DNA from: Dysgonomonadaceae bacterium PH5-43
GTDB taxonomy: Bacteria; Bacteroidota; Bacteroidia; Bacteroidales; Azobacteroidaceae
Direction of reading: 5' to 3'
Length of the DNA: 64,000 bases
NCBI GenBank assembly: GCA_029916745.1
Contig: JARXWK010000007.1
Location: forward strand, 1 to 64,000
Under the pieces are notes generated by a model. That model saw only the letters and a program-made list of their open reading frames with translations. It did no database searches and was not told the DNA's origin. Below are positions 28,821 to 37,680 of this stretch, in pieces. Numbering within the stretch: the first letter of the stretch is position 1; every line of letters starts with the position of its first letter. The position numbers and the translations under genes are program-made.

Positions 28821-29750
28821 TTAGATAAGGTATAAGCTGCTTATCGATTCGTTGTTGCAAACTCTTTTAATAGCAGAAGCAAACATATCGGCAACAGAAA
28901 TAACTTTTACCTTTTCGCTTTTCTTTGAGTAAGGAATACTGTCGGTAAATACTATTTCAGTTAAAGCCGATTGGTCTACGCGAGTAGATGCAGGGTCAGA
29001 CATTACTGCGTGCGAAGCAATAGCTCTTACCGAGTTTGCACCTTCGGCAAGCATAAGGTCGGCTGCTTTAGTGATAGTACCTGCAGTATCTACTATGTCA
29101 TCAACAAGAATTACGTCCATACCTTTCACATCTCCTATTATTTTCATTTCTGATACTTCGTTAGCTTTTTTGCGAAGTTTATAGCAGATAACCATTGGTA
29201 TATTTAGATGCTTAGCGTAGGCATTAGCTCTCTTAGTTCCACCAACATCAGGAGTAGCAATCACTGGATTTGCTAATCCCCACGATTTAACTTCTTCAAT
29301 AAAGATAGACGATCCGTAAAGATGGTCAACAGGAACATTAAAGAAACCTTGTATTTGATCTGCGTGAAAGTCCATCGTCATTAAACGATTGATACCAGCA
29401 ACGCTTAGTAAGTCAGCTACTAATTTAGCTCCAATAGCAACACGAGGTTTATCTTTTCTATCTTGACGAGCCCAACCGAAATAAGGAACAACTGCTACAA
29501 TAGATTTGGCAGAAGCTCTCTTTGCTGCATCAATCATAAGCAGCAACTCCATAAGATTGTCGGAGTTAGGGAAGGTAGATTGTATTAGAAATACGTGTCT
29601 ACCTCGTATCGATTCTTCGTACGAAACAGAAAACTCTCCGTCGGCGAAACGCTCAACGTTCATTTGACCAAGTTCGCAGCCTAAACTGTTACATATTTTC
29701 TCTGCTAGATAGTTTGTGCCTGTGCCTGAAAAGACTTTAAATGGAACCAT
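28821..29750 (-). CDS. prs: Ribose-phosphate pyrophosphokinase
   Basis: A 309-residue enzyme making PRPP from ribose 5-phosphate and ATP, the precursor of nucleotides, His, Trp and NAD. Motifs: FADGEFSVSYEESIRG, the flexible catalytic loop region YFGWARQDRK, the His pair near MDFHADQIQGFF, and the PRPP-binding loop ILVDDIVDTAGT. The start MVPFKVFSGTG at 29750 is preferred over the longer frame because a -7 box (TACTTTTG, minus strand 29804-29797) lies within the extension. Confidence 0.97.
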   Translation of the reverse strand: MVPFKVFSGTGTNYLAEKICNSLGCELGQMNVERFADGEFSVSYEESIRGRHVFLIQSTFPNSDNLMELLLMIDAAKRASAKSIVAVVPYFGWARQDRKDKPRVAIGAKLVADLLSVAGINRLMTMDFHADQIQGFFNVPVDHLYGSSIFIEEVKSWGLANPVIATPDVGGTKRANAYAKHLNIPMVICYKLRKKANEVSEMKIIGDVKGMDVILVDDIVDTAGTITKAADLMLAEGANSVRAIASHAVMSDPASTRVDQSALTEIVFTDSIPYSKKSEKVKVISVADMFASAIKRVCNNESISSLYLI

Positions 29751-29862
29751 TGTTGTTGAAATTAGGAATGAAAATTTTATTAGTTTATATTTTCTGCAAA
29801 AGTAATAGAAAATTTGCAATTAAACAGTATTTAGAAGATTAATTAAACCTCTTTTCTTCTTG

Positions 29863-29893
29863 TTTGATAAACAATGTTTTATTTGTAACTTTG
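29863..29893 (+). promoter_or_regulatory. Formate channel promoter
   Basis: TTTG at 29863-29866, exact 19-base spacer, TAACTTTG at 29886-29893: one of the clearest promoters here. It excludes the upstream in-frame start at 29864. Confidence 0.8.
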
Positions 29894-29917
29894 CGCCAAA
29901 ACAATAAAATAAATACA

Positions 29918-30700
29918 ATGAACTATAATACACCTAAGGATATTACCAAAGAATTTGCTGCATCGGGACTATATAAATCTTCGTTGCCTATTGCTAAGTT
30001 TGCGCTTATAGCTATACTTGGTGGTGCTTTTATTGCGTTCGGAGGGTTGTTGTCTGTGATGGTTGCGGGTGGAGCACCAGGAATAGGCGCAGCTAATCCC
30101 GGAATAATTAAATTTATAGCAGGAGCTTTGTTCCCTATCGGTTTGATTATGGTATCTGTTACTGGGGCAGATTTGTTTACGAGTGATTGTACGGCATTTA
30201 CACTTCCGTTGTTGCAAAAGAAGATTAAGGTGTCGACTTTTGTTAAGTTCTTGGTGTTTTCGTATTTCTTTAATTTTATAGGAACACAAATAGTAGCTTA
30301 TCTTATGTCGTCGGGTTTGGGGTATTTCTCTCACGAACCATGGCAAAGTTATTTGCATAATTATTCTGCTGGCAAAGTTAATCAAGAGTGGTTGCCTGTG
30401 TTTGTAAAAGGTATAGGAGCCAATTGGTTGGTGTGCCTTGGTATGTTTATGGGGTATTCGGCTAAAGATATTATAGGTAAGTGTATTGCAATCTGGATTC
30501 CGGTAATGCTTTTTGTTACTTTGGGTTACGAACACTCTATTGCTAATATGTTTTTTATACCGGCGGCAATATATTCAGGTGCCGAGATACTATGGTGCGA
30601 CTTTATAGTACAGAATCTTATCCCAGCTACTTTGGGAAATCTTGTGGGAGGAGTTGTGTGTGTTGGTTGTGCTTACTGGTATTTATATTTGAAAGAATAG
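29918..30700 (+). CDS. focA: Formate/nitrite transporter family channel
   Basis: About 260 residues with six membrane helices in the FNT fold, including GGAFIAFGGLLSVMVAGG near the start and the central motif VTGADLFTSDCTAFTLPLL. Channels of this family move formate, nitrite or hydrosulfide. It ends four bases from the end of pflA on the other strand, so formate export for the neighbouring pyruvate formate-lyase is the best guess, although the genes are convergent and not one operon as in E. coli. Confidence 0.85.
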   Translation: MNYNTPKDITKEFAASGLYKSSLPIAKFALIAILGGAFIAFGGLLSVMVAGGAPGIGAANPGIIKFIAGALFPIGLIMVSVTGADLFTSDCTAFTLPLLQKKIKVSTFVKFLVFSYFFNFIGTQIVAYLMSSGLGYFSHEPWQSYLHNYSAGKVNQEWLPVFVKGIGANWLVCLGMFMGYSAKDIIGKCIAIWIPVMLFVTLGYEHSIANMFFIPAAIYSGAEILWCDFIVQNLIPATLGNLVGGVVCVGCAYWYLYLKE

Positions 30701-30704
30701 TTTC

Positions 30705-31412
30705 CTATTTCGCAAATATCTTTTTAATTTCATTTAATCGTTCAGCAGACAGAGGTTCTACTCCTTCTAATTTGTACTTTAGTCCCAGCTGTTCGTATTT
30801 GTTTACTCCCATAGTGTGGTAGGGAAGTAGCTCTACTTTCTTTACAATTTTATAATTCGAAATGTATTCAGCTAAAGTTTCTAACTGTTTGTCATTGTCG
30901 GTGTAGCCCGGCACAATAACGTGGCGTATCCAAGTGTCTTTGTCTTGCTCTTCTAAATAATCAAGAAAACGAAGAGTGTTATCTATCTTTACTCCAGTAA
31001 TAGTTTTGTGAAGTTCTGGAGAGATAGCTTTTATATCTAATAAAACAAGGTCGGTATACTTTAGAGCTTCTTTAGCTTTGTCGTTAAATACAGCTCCCGA
31101 AGTATCTAAGGCGGTATGAATTCCTTTTTGTTTGCATAGTTTGAAGAACTCAGTTACAAACTCGGCTTGAAGAAGAGGCTCTCCTCCTGTAAGAGTAACT
31201 CCCCCTTTAGCTATAAAGCTTTTGTATTTTAGTATCTCTTCAAGAAGCTCTTGTGGAGTAAGCTCTATCTTTGCTGTGTTTGTAGTGTCCCATGTGTCTG
31301 GATTATGACAATACAGACATCTTAAAGGACAACCTTGCATAAATACAACGAAACGTAAGCCAGGTCCATCTACTGTGCCAAAGCTTTCAAGGGAGTGAAT
31401 CTTTCCTTTCAT
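30705..31412 (-). CDS. pflA: Pyruvate formate-lyase activating enzyme
   Basis: A 235-residue radical SAM enzyme. The cluster motif CPLRCLYC binds [4Fe-4S], followed by HNPDTW typical of PFL activases and GGVTLTGGEPLLQ for SAM binding. It places the glycyl radical on PflB, encoded 83 bases upstream in the same direction. A long hairpin lies between the two. Full length, short type without the extra ferredoxin domain. Confidence 0.96.
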   Translation of the reverse strand: MKGKIHSLESFGTVDGPGLRFVVFMQGCPLRCLYCHNPDTWDTTNTAKIELTPQELLEEILKYKSFIAKGGVTLTGGEPLLQAEFVTEFFKLCKQKGIHTALDTSGAVFNDKAKEALKYTDLVLLDIKAISPELHKTITGVKIDNTLRFLDYLEEQDKDTWIRHVIVPGYTDNDKQLETLAEYISNYKIVKKVELLPYHTMGVNKYEQLGLKYKLEGVEPLSAERLNEIKKIFAK

Positions 31413-31424
31413 TATTAGATATTA

Positions 31425-31486
31425 AAACGCCAACAACACAAACTATACATATATATAATATTGTATAATCTGTGTTGTCAGCGTTT
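31425..31486 (-). promoter_or_regulatory. Long hairpin between pflB and pflA
   Basis: AAACGC.AACAACACA pairs with TGTGTTGT..GCGTTT across an AT-rich centre that can also pair (TATAC/GTATA). It occupies nearly the entire pflB-pflA gap. It may lower read-through into pflA or protect the pflB 3' end, giving much more enzyme than activase. Confidence 0.55.
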
Positions 31487-31495
31487 ATGTTTTAA

Positions 31496-33736
31496 TTACA
31501 ATGTTTGATTAATTGTTCTTGAGATTACATCTAACTGTTGCTCCTTAGTAAGTTTCACAAAGTTTACGGCATAACCAGAAACTCGGATAGTTAACTGAGG
31601 ATAGTTTTCAGGGTGTTCCATCGCATCAATCAATAATTCTTTATCGAACACATTCACATTAAGGTGCTGACCACCTTCAGGAGTAAAGTATCCATCAAGT
31701 AAAGCAGTAACATTACTTATCTGGGTTTCTTTTTCTTTTCCTAAAGTAGCAGGCGATACAGCAAATGTATAAGATATACCATCGTGTGCGTGTTGGAAAG
31801 GAAGTTTCGCAACAGAAGCTAAAGCAGCAACAGCTCCTTTTGTGTCTCTACCGTTCATTGGGTTTGCACCTGGAGCAAAAGCTTCTCCTGCTGCACGTCC
31901 GTCTGGTGTTGCTCCGGTTTTCTTACCGTACACAACATTAGACGTAATAGTAAGAATAGACTGAGTAGGAGTTGCATTGCGATAAGTTTGGTGCTGACGA
32001 AGAAACTCCATAAAGCGTTCTGTAATGTCAACAGCAATCTCGTCGGTTCTATCGTCGTTGTTACCGAAAGGAACATATTCACCTTCTCTTTCGAAGTCTA
32101 CAGCTAAACCTCTTTCGTCTCTTATAATCTTAACCTTTGTGTCGCGGATAGCAGCTAAAGAGTCTGCCACAATAGAAAGTCCTGCGATACCAGTAGCACG
32201 AATACGTTCTACGCTTCCGTCGTGAAGTGCCATCTCAAAAGCTTCGTAAGCATATTTATCGTGCATATAGTGAATTATCTTCAAAGCGTTAACGTATACC
32301 TTAGCTAACCAACGCATCATTTGTTCGAACTTATACATTACTTCGTCGTACTCTAAGTATTCGCCAGTAATAGGTTCGAAGCGAGGAGTTACCTGAACAC
32401 CTGATTTTTCGTCTCTACCTCCGTTGATTGCATAAAGAAGACATTTTGCTAAGTTAGCGCGAGCTCCGAATAACTGCATTTGTTTACCTATCTTCATAGG
32501 AGAAACGCAACAAGCGATACCATAGTCATCGCCATAAACAGGGCGCATTAAGTCGTCGTTTTCGTATTGTATAGCTGAAGTATCAATAGAAACTTTAGCG
32601 CAATAGTTCTTCCAGTTTTGTGGAGAATACTGACCCCAAAGTACCGTAAGGTTTGGTTCGGGAGCAGGACCTAAGTTATACAATGTGTGAAGGTAACGGA
32701 ACGAAGTTTTAGTAACTAAAGAACGACCATCAACACCTTGACCACCTAATGATTCTGTTACCCAAACAGGATCGCCTGAGAATAATTCGTTATAGTCTGG
32801 AGTTCTTAAGAATCTAACTATACGAAGTTTAATAATCATTTGGTCGATTAATTCTTGCGCTTCGTTTTCTGTAAGTATTCCAGCTTCTATGTCTTTTTGG
32901 ATATAAATATCTAAGAAAGTAGAAGTTCTACCTAATGACATAGCTGCACCGTCTTGGTCTTTTACAGCTGCTAAGTAAGCAAAATAAAGATATTGAACAG
33001 CTTCTTTAGCGTTTTGTGCAGGTCGAGTAACGTCGAATCCGTAGCTTGCACACATTTTGTTGAATGCTTTAAGGGCACTCATTTGTTCTGCTATTTCTTC
33101 TCTTTGTTGTATAATCTCTTCTGTTATTTCCTGAATGTCTAAACGTTTCATAAAACGTTTCTTTTCATTCATAAGTATTTCTGTTCCGTATAAAGGCACA
33201 CGACGATAATCACCTATGATACGACCGCGACCATAAGCGTCAGGAAGTCCGGTAATAATACCCGATTTACGAACCGCCATCATTTCATCTGTATAAACAG
33301 AGAACACACCTTCGTTATGAGTTTTTCTGTATTTTGTGAAAATCTCTTTAGTCATTGGGTCTAACTCATAGCCATAAGCGTTAAGTCCGTTCTCAACCAT
33401 ACGGATACCTCCTTTAGGAAAGATACCTCTTTTAAGAGGAGCATCGGTTTGAACACCAACAATTACTTCGTTTTCTTTGTCGATATAGCCTGCGCCGTAA
33501 GCATCTATGCTTTGAGGCATTTTAGTTTCGGCGTCATATACACCTTTTTCTCTTTCAGTAGCAAACATTTCTGTAAGCTTGTTCCATACTTTTGTAGTCT
33601 TTTCAGTTGGACCAACTAAAAAAGAGTCATCTCCATCGTAAGGAGTATAATTACTTTGAATGAAATCTCTGACGTTAATTTCTTTTTTCCAGACTTCGCC
33701 TTTGAAGTCTTTCCAACATTCCATTTGATTGTTCAT
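31496..33736 (-). CDS. pflB: Formate acetyltransferase (pyruvate formate-lyase)
   Basis: A 746-residue glycyl-radical enzyme that splits pyruvate with CoA into acetyl-CoA and formate under anaerobic conditions. The active-site cysteine pair is Cys409-Cys410 (IACCVSPM), and the radical Gly721 is in RVSGYAVNF close to the C-terminus. The N-terminal [19 protein letters not shown] and [10 protein letters not shown] match true PFL rather than dehydratase relatives. It lies 37 bases after serS on the same strand; TATCTTTT in that gap is a near-consensus -7 box, so it may have its own promoter. Confidence 0.98.
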   Translation of the reverse strand: MNNQMECWKDFKGEVWKKEINVRDFIQSNYTPYDGDDSFLVGPTEKTTKVWNKLTEMFATEREKGVYDAETKMPQSIDAYGAGYIDKENEVIVGVQTDAPLKRGIFPKGGIRMVENGLNAYGYELDPMTKEIFTKYRKTHNEGVFSVYTDEMMAVRKSGIITGLPDAYGRGRIIGDYRRVPLYGTEILMNEKKRFMKRLDIQEITEEIIQQREEIAEQMSALKAFNKMCASYGFDVTRPAQNAKEAVQYLYFAYLAAVKDQDGAAMSLGRTSTFLDIYIQKDIEAGILTENEAQELIDQMIIKLRIVRFLRTPDYNELFSGDPVWVTESLGGQGVDGRSLVTKTSFRYLHTLYNLGPAPEPNLTVLWGQYSPQNWKNYCAKVSIDTSAIQYENDDLMRPVYGDDYGIACCVSPMKIGKQMQLFGARANLAKCLLYAINGGRDEKSGVQVTPRFEPITGEYLEYDEVMYKFEQMMRWLAKVYVNALKIIHYMHDKYAYEAFEMALHDGSVERIRATGIAGLSIVADSLAAIRDTKVKIIRDERGLAVDFEREGEYVPFGNNDDRTDEIAVDITERFMEFLRQHQTYRNATPTQSILTITSNVVYGKKTGATPDGRAAGEAFAPGANPMNGRDTKGAVAALASVAKLPFQHAHDGISYTFAVSPATLGKEKETQISNVTALLDGYFTPEGGQHLNVNVFDKELLIDAMEHPENYPQLTIRVSGYAVNFVKLTKEQQLDVISRTINQTL

Positions 33737-33773
33737 AAACGGGTTTTAAAAGATAGTTAATATAATATTTTTG

Positions 33774-35045
33774 TTACTTTATCAAATCAAATCCAGTATA
33801 AGGGATTAATGCTTTAGGTATCTTTATTCCTTCAGGTGTTTGATGGTTTTCGAGTAGTGCAGCCATAATACGAGGAAGAGCTAAAGCACTACCATTTAGT
33901 GTGTGACAAAGTTGAGTTTTTTTGCCCTCTCCTCTGTAACGACACTTTAATCTGTTTGCCTGATAACTTTCGAAGTTAGAAACCGAGCTTACTTCCAGCC
34001 AACGCTCTTGCGCTGCCGAATATACTTCGAAGTCGAAAGTAAGAGCAGAAGTGAAACTTATGTCTCCTCCACAGAGTCTTAATATTCTCCAGGGTAATTC
34101 AAGTTTGTCTATCAGCGACTGAACGTAATCTACCATCTCGTTTAGTGATTGATAAGAATGTTCGGGTGTGTCGATACGCACAATTTCTACTTTATCGAAT
34201 TGATGAAGACGATTAAGCCCTCGAACATCTTTGCCGTAAGAGCCTGCTTCGCGGCGGAAACAAGCCGAATAAGCTGTATTCTTTATAGGAAGATCTTTTT
34301 CTTCCAATATAACATCTCTATATATGTTTGTAACAGGAACCTCTGCTGTTGGGATAAGATAAAGATCGTCGGCAGTGCTATGATACATTTGACCTTCTTT
34401 GTCGGGAAGTTGTCCTGTGCCATAAGCCGAATCCGAATTAACTAAATAAGGAGGTTGTATCTCTATATATCCAGCTTCACGAGCATTGTCTAAGAAGAAG
34501 TTTATTAATGCGCGTTGTAGTTGTGCACCTTTTTGTTTGTAAATTGGAAATCCTGCACCGGTTATCTTAACTCCAAGTTCGAAGTCGATAAGATCGTATT
34601 TCTTAGCTAAGTCCCAATGAGGCACAGCACCATCGTATAAAGTAGGAATTACTCCACCTTCTTTTTCAACAACATTATCTTCTGCGTGTTTTCCCTCTGG
34701 AACTTTATCGCAAGGGATATTAGGAATCTGACAAAGCAATTCGGTTAGCTTAGCTTCTGCATTCTTCATCTCGATTTCTAATTCTTTATTAGCCTCCTTC
34801 ATACCCGAAACTTTAGTTCGAGCAGCTTCTGCTTCCTCCTTTTTTCCTTCTTTCATTAACTGTCCGATGGAGCGCGATAGAGTGTTAAGTTCGGCAAGGT
34901 TGCTGTCTAACAGTTGTTGAGACGCTTTCCTTTTTTTATCGGTGTCAATTACTTCTGTTATGATCTTTGTGGCATCGAAATGTTTTTTAGCCAGCTTATC
35001 TATTACTTCTTGAGTGTTATCTGTTATAACTTTGAGAGTAAGCAT
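33774..35045 (-). CDS. serS: Seryl-tRNA synthetase
   Basis: A 423-residue class II synthetase. N-terminal antiparallel coiled-coil that contacts the long arm of tRNA-Ser (about 30-100), then the catalytic core with TAEVPVTNIY, FRREAGSYGKDVRGLNRLHQF (motif 2 region) and GSALALPRIMAALLENHQ (motif 3). It charges tRNA-Ser with serine. A -7 box TACCTTTG is on the minus strand at 35078-35071. No T-box leader is visible. Confidence 0.98.
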   Translation of the reverse strand: MLTLKVITDNTQEVIDKLAKKHFDATKIITEVIDTDKKRKASQQLLDSNLAELNTLSRSIGQLMKEGKKEEAEAARTKVSGMKEANKELEIEMKNAEAKLTELLCQIPNIPCDKVPEGKHAEDNVVEKEGGVIPTLYDGAVPHWDLAKKYDLIDFELGVKITGAGFPIYKQKGAQLQRALINFFLDNAREAGYIEIQPPYLVNSDSAYGTGQLPDKEGQMYHSTADDLYLIPTAEVPVTNIYRDVILEEKDLPIKNTAYSACFRREAGSYGKDVRGLNRLHQFDKVEIVRIDTPEHSYQSLNEMVDYVQSLIDKLELPWRILRLCGGDISFTSALTFDFEVYSAAQERWLEVSSVSNFESYQANRLKCRYRGEGKKTQLCHTLNGSALALPRIMAALLENHQTPEGIKIPKALIPYTGFDLIK

Positions 35046-35355
35046 TGTTGTCTGATTTTAATTGAGGGTACAAAGGTAAGGTAAAGAACTAAAAAGAAAA
35101 AACTAAAATGTAAAAGTTTTTCAAACTAAAACTTATAAGGTCTTTCTCGGCTATAACTTTAACTACATTTTAGTATCTTTAACTGTCTGAGTTCTCAGTA
35201 GCTTACATATTTTGTTTGCAAAGAGAAACTTCGAGATAATACTACCTTATGATTATTCTGTTACTCACAAATGGATAAAGTGGACGAGAAATAAAGGATT
35301 TGTTACAAATATTTACTATATATTTGTAACCTTATATTTTATTAATACAGATAAT
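35046..35355. other. Intergenic gap between serS and a T9SS-type gene
   Basis: Divergent 310-base gap. It holds the serS -7 box (TACCTTTG, minus strand 35078-35071). The plus-strand side is AT-rich with no clear -33/-7 pair; an in-frame extension of the next gene back to 35212 lacks a signal peptide and is not believed. Nothing else seen. Confidence 0.6.
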
Positions 35356-35850
35356 ATGAAAGTAAAATTACTAAAAACGATGATTGTCGGACTCTTTGCG
35401 CTCGTTTTCGTAAACGCAAATGCCCAGTCCGAAATGTATGTCTATGGTTCTGATACTTCAAAGCCTTTGTCTATTGACTTAGATAAATTGCAGACGATTA
35501 GTTTTACGGAACAAAGTGTGTTATTTAATTTCCAAAACACCGAAACAACGACTTTGCTTTACAAAGATATATCGCTGTTGACTTTTAAGAAACTCGACAC
35601 AGGTGTTGAAACTCCAGAAGTAAACACTAATGTAAAGGTTTACGTTAGTGGCGACAATGCAGTTGTAGAAAGCTCTACAGAAATAGCTTGCGTGTATCTT
35701 TATAATTTACACGGAGGATTGCTTCAGCAGAGCAAGGAAGCATCGTTGTCTGCAAGTTTGCCTATCTCCACTTTGGCGAGCGGAATGTATATAATTAAAG
35801 TTATTTGTGCCGATGGGCGTATTAGTTCTCATAAAATAATTAAACACTAA
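35356..35850 (+). CDS. Small exported protein with T9SS type A sorting domain
   Basis: About 164 residues from 35356, chosen because it gives a clean signal peptide (MKVKLLKTMIVGLFALVFVN, cleavage after NANAQ). The C-terminal 75 or so residues form a type A sorting domain: VKVYVSGDNAVVESS, YLYNLHGGLLQQ, LASGMYIIKV and a basic end SSHKIIKH. Such domains direct cargo through the type IX system. The region between signal and sorting domain is only about 60 residues and resembles the start of the neighbouring protein (a short predicted strand with SIDLDKLQTISF). Six bases separate it from the next gene. Function unknown. Confidence 0.8.
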   Translation: MKVKLLKTMIVGLFALVFVNANAQSEMYVYGSDTSKPLSIDLDKLQTISFTEQSVLFNFQNTETTTLLYKDISLLTFKKLDTGVETPEVNTNVKVYVSGDNAVVESSTEIACVYLYNLHGGLLQQSKEASLSASLPISTLASGMYIIKVICADGRISSHKIIKH

Positions 35851-35856
35851 AAAGAT

Positions 35857-37596
35857 ATGAAAAAGTATATATTTGTTTTGTTACTGTCTTCAGTAAGTTT
35901 GTTTATGTATGCTCAGAATAAGAGTATGCAAGTGTATCGCAATGGTTATGTAACCGATGTTATTAATGTGTCGGAGATAGACAGTGTTAAGTTCGGAGAG
36001 TTGTTGTTATCACCAAGTGTAACAGCAAGTCTTATAGACGAAGATGTTTTTCTGACGTGGACTAAAGTTCAAAAAGCAGAGAGTTACGATGTGTTTCGCA
36101 GTACAGATAATATTAATTATACAGTGTTAGCAACAGGTGTTGAGTCTGAGTCTTATACCGACAAAGAACCTATTTATGGATATAATTACTATAAGGTGAA
36201 AGCAAGTAGTGCAAAAGGTAGCAGTTTGCTAAGCGAAGCTTCTTCTGTAGACACTAAAATTCTTGATAATTTCTCTTTATTTCAAGAAGCTCTTATTAAG
36301 ACGTGTATGAATGACTCTCTCTATCTGACAAATAATGAGAATTATACTTACCAAGGAAAAGTGGAAGATTGGAAGTCGTACGCAAGTGTTCTTATTGAAA
36401 CTCCTGAGTTTTGTAAATATGGTTATACTGTATTAATGGAAAGCGATGAAACTTTTGCAAAGAATGGGATAAACACAATAGACGATTTGATTACATACGC
36501 CGAACTTATTTATTATAAATTATTTCCTTTACCAGTAGATCCTTTAGAGAGTAATCGAATAAAAGTAGACTATACAGATAGGAGAAATGCTTTGAATAGA
36601 TTTGTTTCTTACCATATTATGGATAGAATGTTAGAGATTGATGAGTTTATTCTTCCTGAGTGGAGTAATTTTGTTATTCCTAATTATCCAATAAGGGAAT
36701 ACATAGAGATGATGATGCCAAACTCTATGATAGAGGTGCAAAAAGGAAACTTTGTAAATGTAAGTATGTTGAAAGATATTGATAATGTAGCCGACCGAGC
36801 AGAAATGGTGAAAATTGAAAAAAGGATAAAGGGCACTTCTAATGTGTTGTTTCACGAGATAAATAATATACTAACTTACGATAAAGTTGAAACGAATGTG
36901 CTAAATAAACGAATAAGAATAAATGCACAAAGTTTATTAAGTGAATTTGCTACAAATAAATATAGAGGGATAGAGAATGAAGATAAATCTGTGTATCCTT
37001 CTATGTCTATAATTATACCTAGAGAATACTTATCGTCTCGAAGCAAAGTATCTTTTTCAGAGAATACTCAATTCCAAAGCGAGGGACATTTTTCGTCATC
37101 TTGGGCTAATATGTATGGTGATGAAATGTTATTTATTGGTAAATGCGACTTTACAATAACAACACCTCCTATACCTGCTGGTAATTGGGAGATAAGACTT
37201 GGGTATAGTATATCTGCTCGTAGAGATTCAACGCAAATATATATAAATGGTAAACCATCTGGCGATCCTATAGACTTTAGAATTAATTCAACTAATCAAC
37301 TTATTGGCTGGATAAACGATTTTGCTACCAAAGATAACGGTGTAGAGAATGATAAACAAATGCGAGAAAACGGATATATGAAAGCTCCAGCATCTCTGAA
37401 ATACGGAGAAAAAAATACTATTATGAGAAATTCTCGTTTATGTCTAAGAAAAATAATAGCAACACAACAAATAGATACAACGCAACCTCTTTCTATTCGT
37501 TTCGAAAGTCTGCTTGATAGTACAAGCCAGGAGTTTATGATCGACTATATAGAGTTTATTCCTGTTAACTTAATTGAAGACGAAGACAGAAATTAG
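35857..37596 (+). CDS. Exported protein with fibronectin type III and fasciclin-like regions
   Basis: A 579-residue protein with a signal peptide (ends FMYAQ). After a short QVYRNGYVTDVINVSEIDSVKF segment comes one fibronectin type III domain (about 52-130; VFLTWTKVQKAESYDVFRS, YNYYKVKASSAKG), then a region with fasciclin-like features (LFQEALIKTC.., YTVLMESDETFAKNGI) and a long C-terminal part that may include a carbohydrate-binding-like beta sandwich (GNWEIRLGYSISARRDSTQIYING). It has no sorting domain of its own, but follows the T9SS-type protein by six bases, so the two may form a surface pair. Confidence 0.7.
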   Translation: MKKYIFVLLLSSVSLFMYAQNKSMQVYRNGYVTDVINVSEIDSVKFGELLLSPSVTASLIDEDVFLTWTKVQKAESYDVFRSTDNINYTVLATGVESESYTDKEPIYGYNYYKVKASSAKGSSLLSEASSVDTKILDNFSLFQEALIKTCMNDSLYLTNNENYTYQGKVEDWKSYASVLIETPEFCKYGYTVLMESDETFAKNGINTIDDLITYAELIYYKLFPLPVDPLESNRIKVDYTDRRNALNRFVSYHIMDRMLEIDEFILPEWSNFVIPNYPIREYIEMMMPNSMIEVQKGNFVNVSMLKDIDNVADRAEMVKIEKRIKGTSNVLFHEINNILTYDKVETNVLNKRIRINAQSLLSEFATNKYRGIENEDKSVYPSMSIIIPREYLSSRSKVSFSENTQFQSEGHFSSSWANMYGDEMLFIGKCDFTITTPPIPAGNWEIRLGYSISARRDSTQIYINGKPSGDPIDFRINSTNQLIGWINDFATKDNGVENDKQMRENGYMKAPASLKYGEKNTIMRNSRLCLRKIIATQQIDTTQPLSIRFESLLDSTSQEFMIDYIEFIPVNLIEDEDRN

Positions 37597-37626
37597 CCTC
37601 AAGCTGTAAGCATCAAACTGTAATAG

Positions 37627-37656
37627 TTGCGCTCTCGGATAAAATAACTAAATTTG
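37627..37656 (+). promoter_or_regulatory. tex promoter
   Basis: TTG at 37627-37629, 19-base spacer, TAAATTTG at 37649-37656, 25 bases before the tex start. Confidence 0.7.
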
Positions 37657-37680
37657 CGCTTGATTAATAACTGAGAAAGA

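Noticed and set aside
29864-29917. N-terminal extension of the formate channel
   Set aside because: The extension contains the promoter boxes; the transcript starts downstream. The same reasoning removed extensions of the ferredoxin, ATPase, prs, fba and rmuC frames.
35046-35120. T-box leader ahead of serS
   Set aside because: The -7 box is within 35 bases of the start codon and no T-box motif or terminator hairpin is present.
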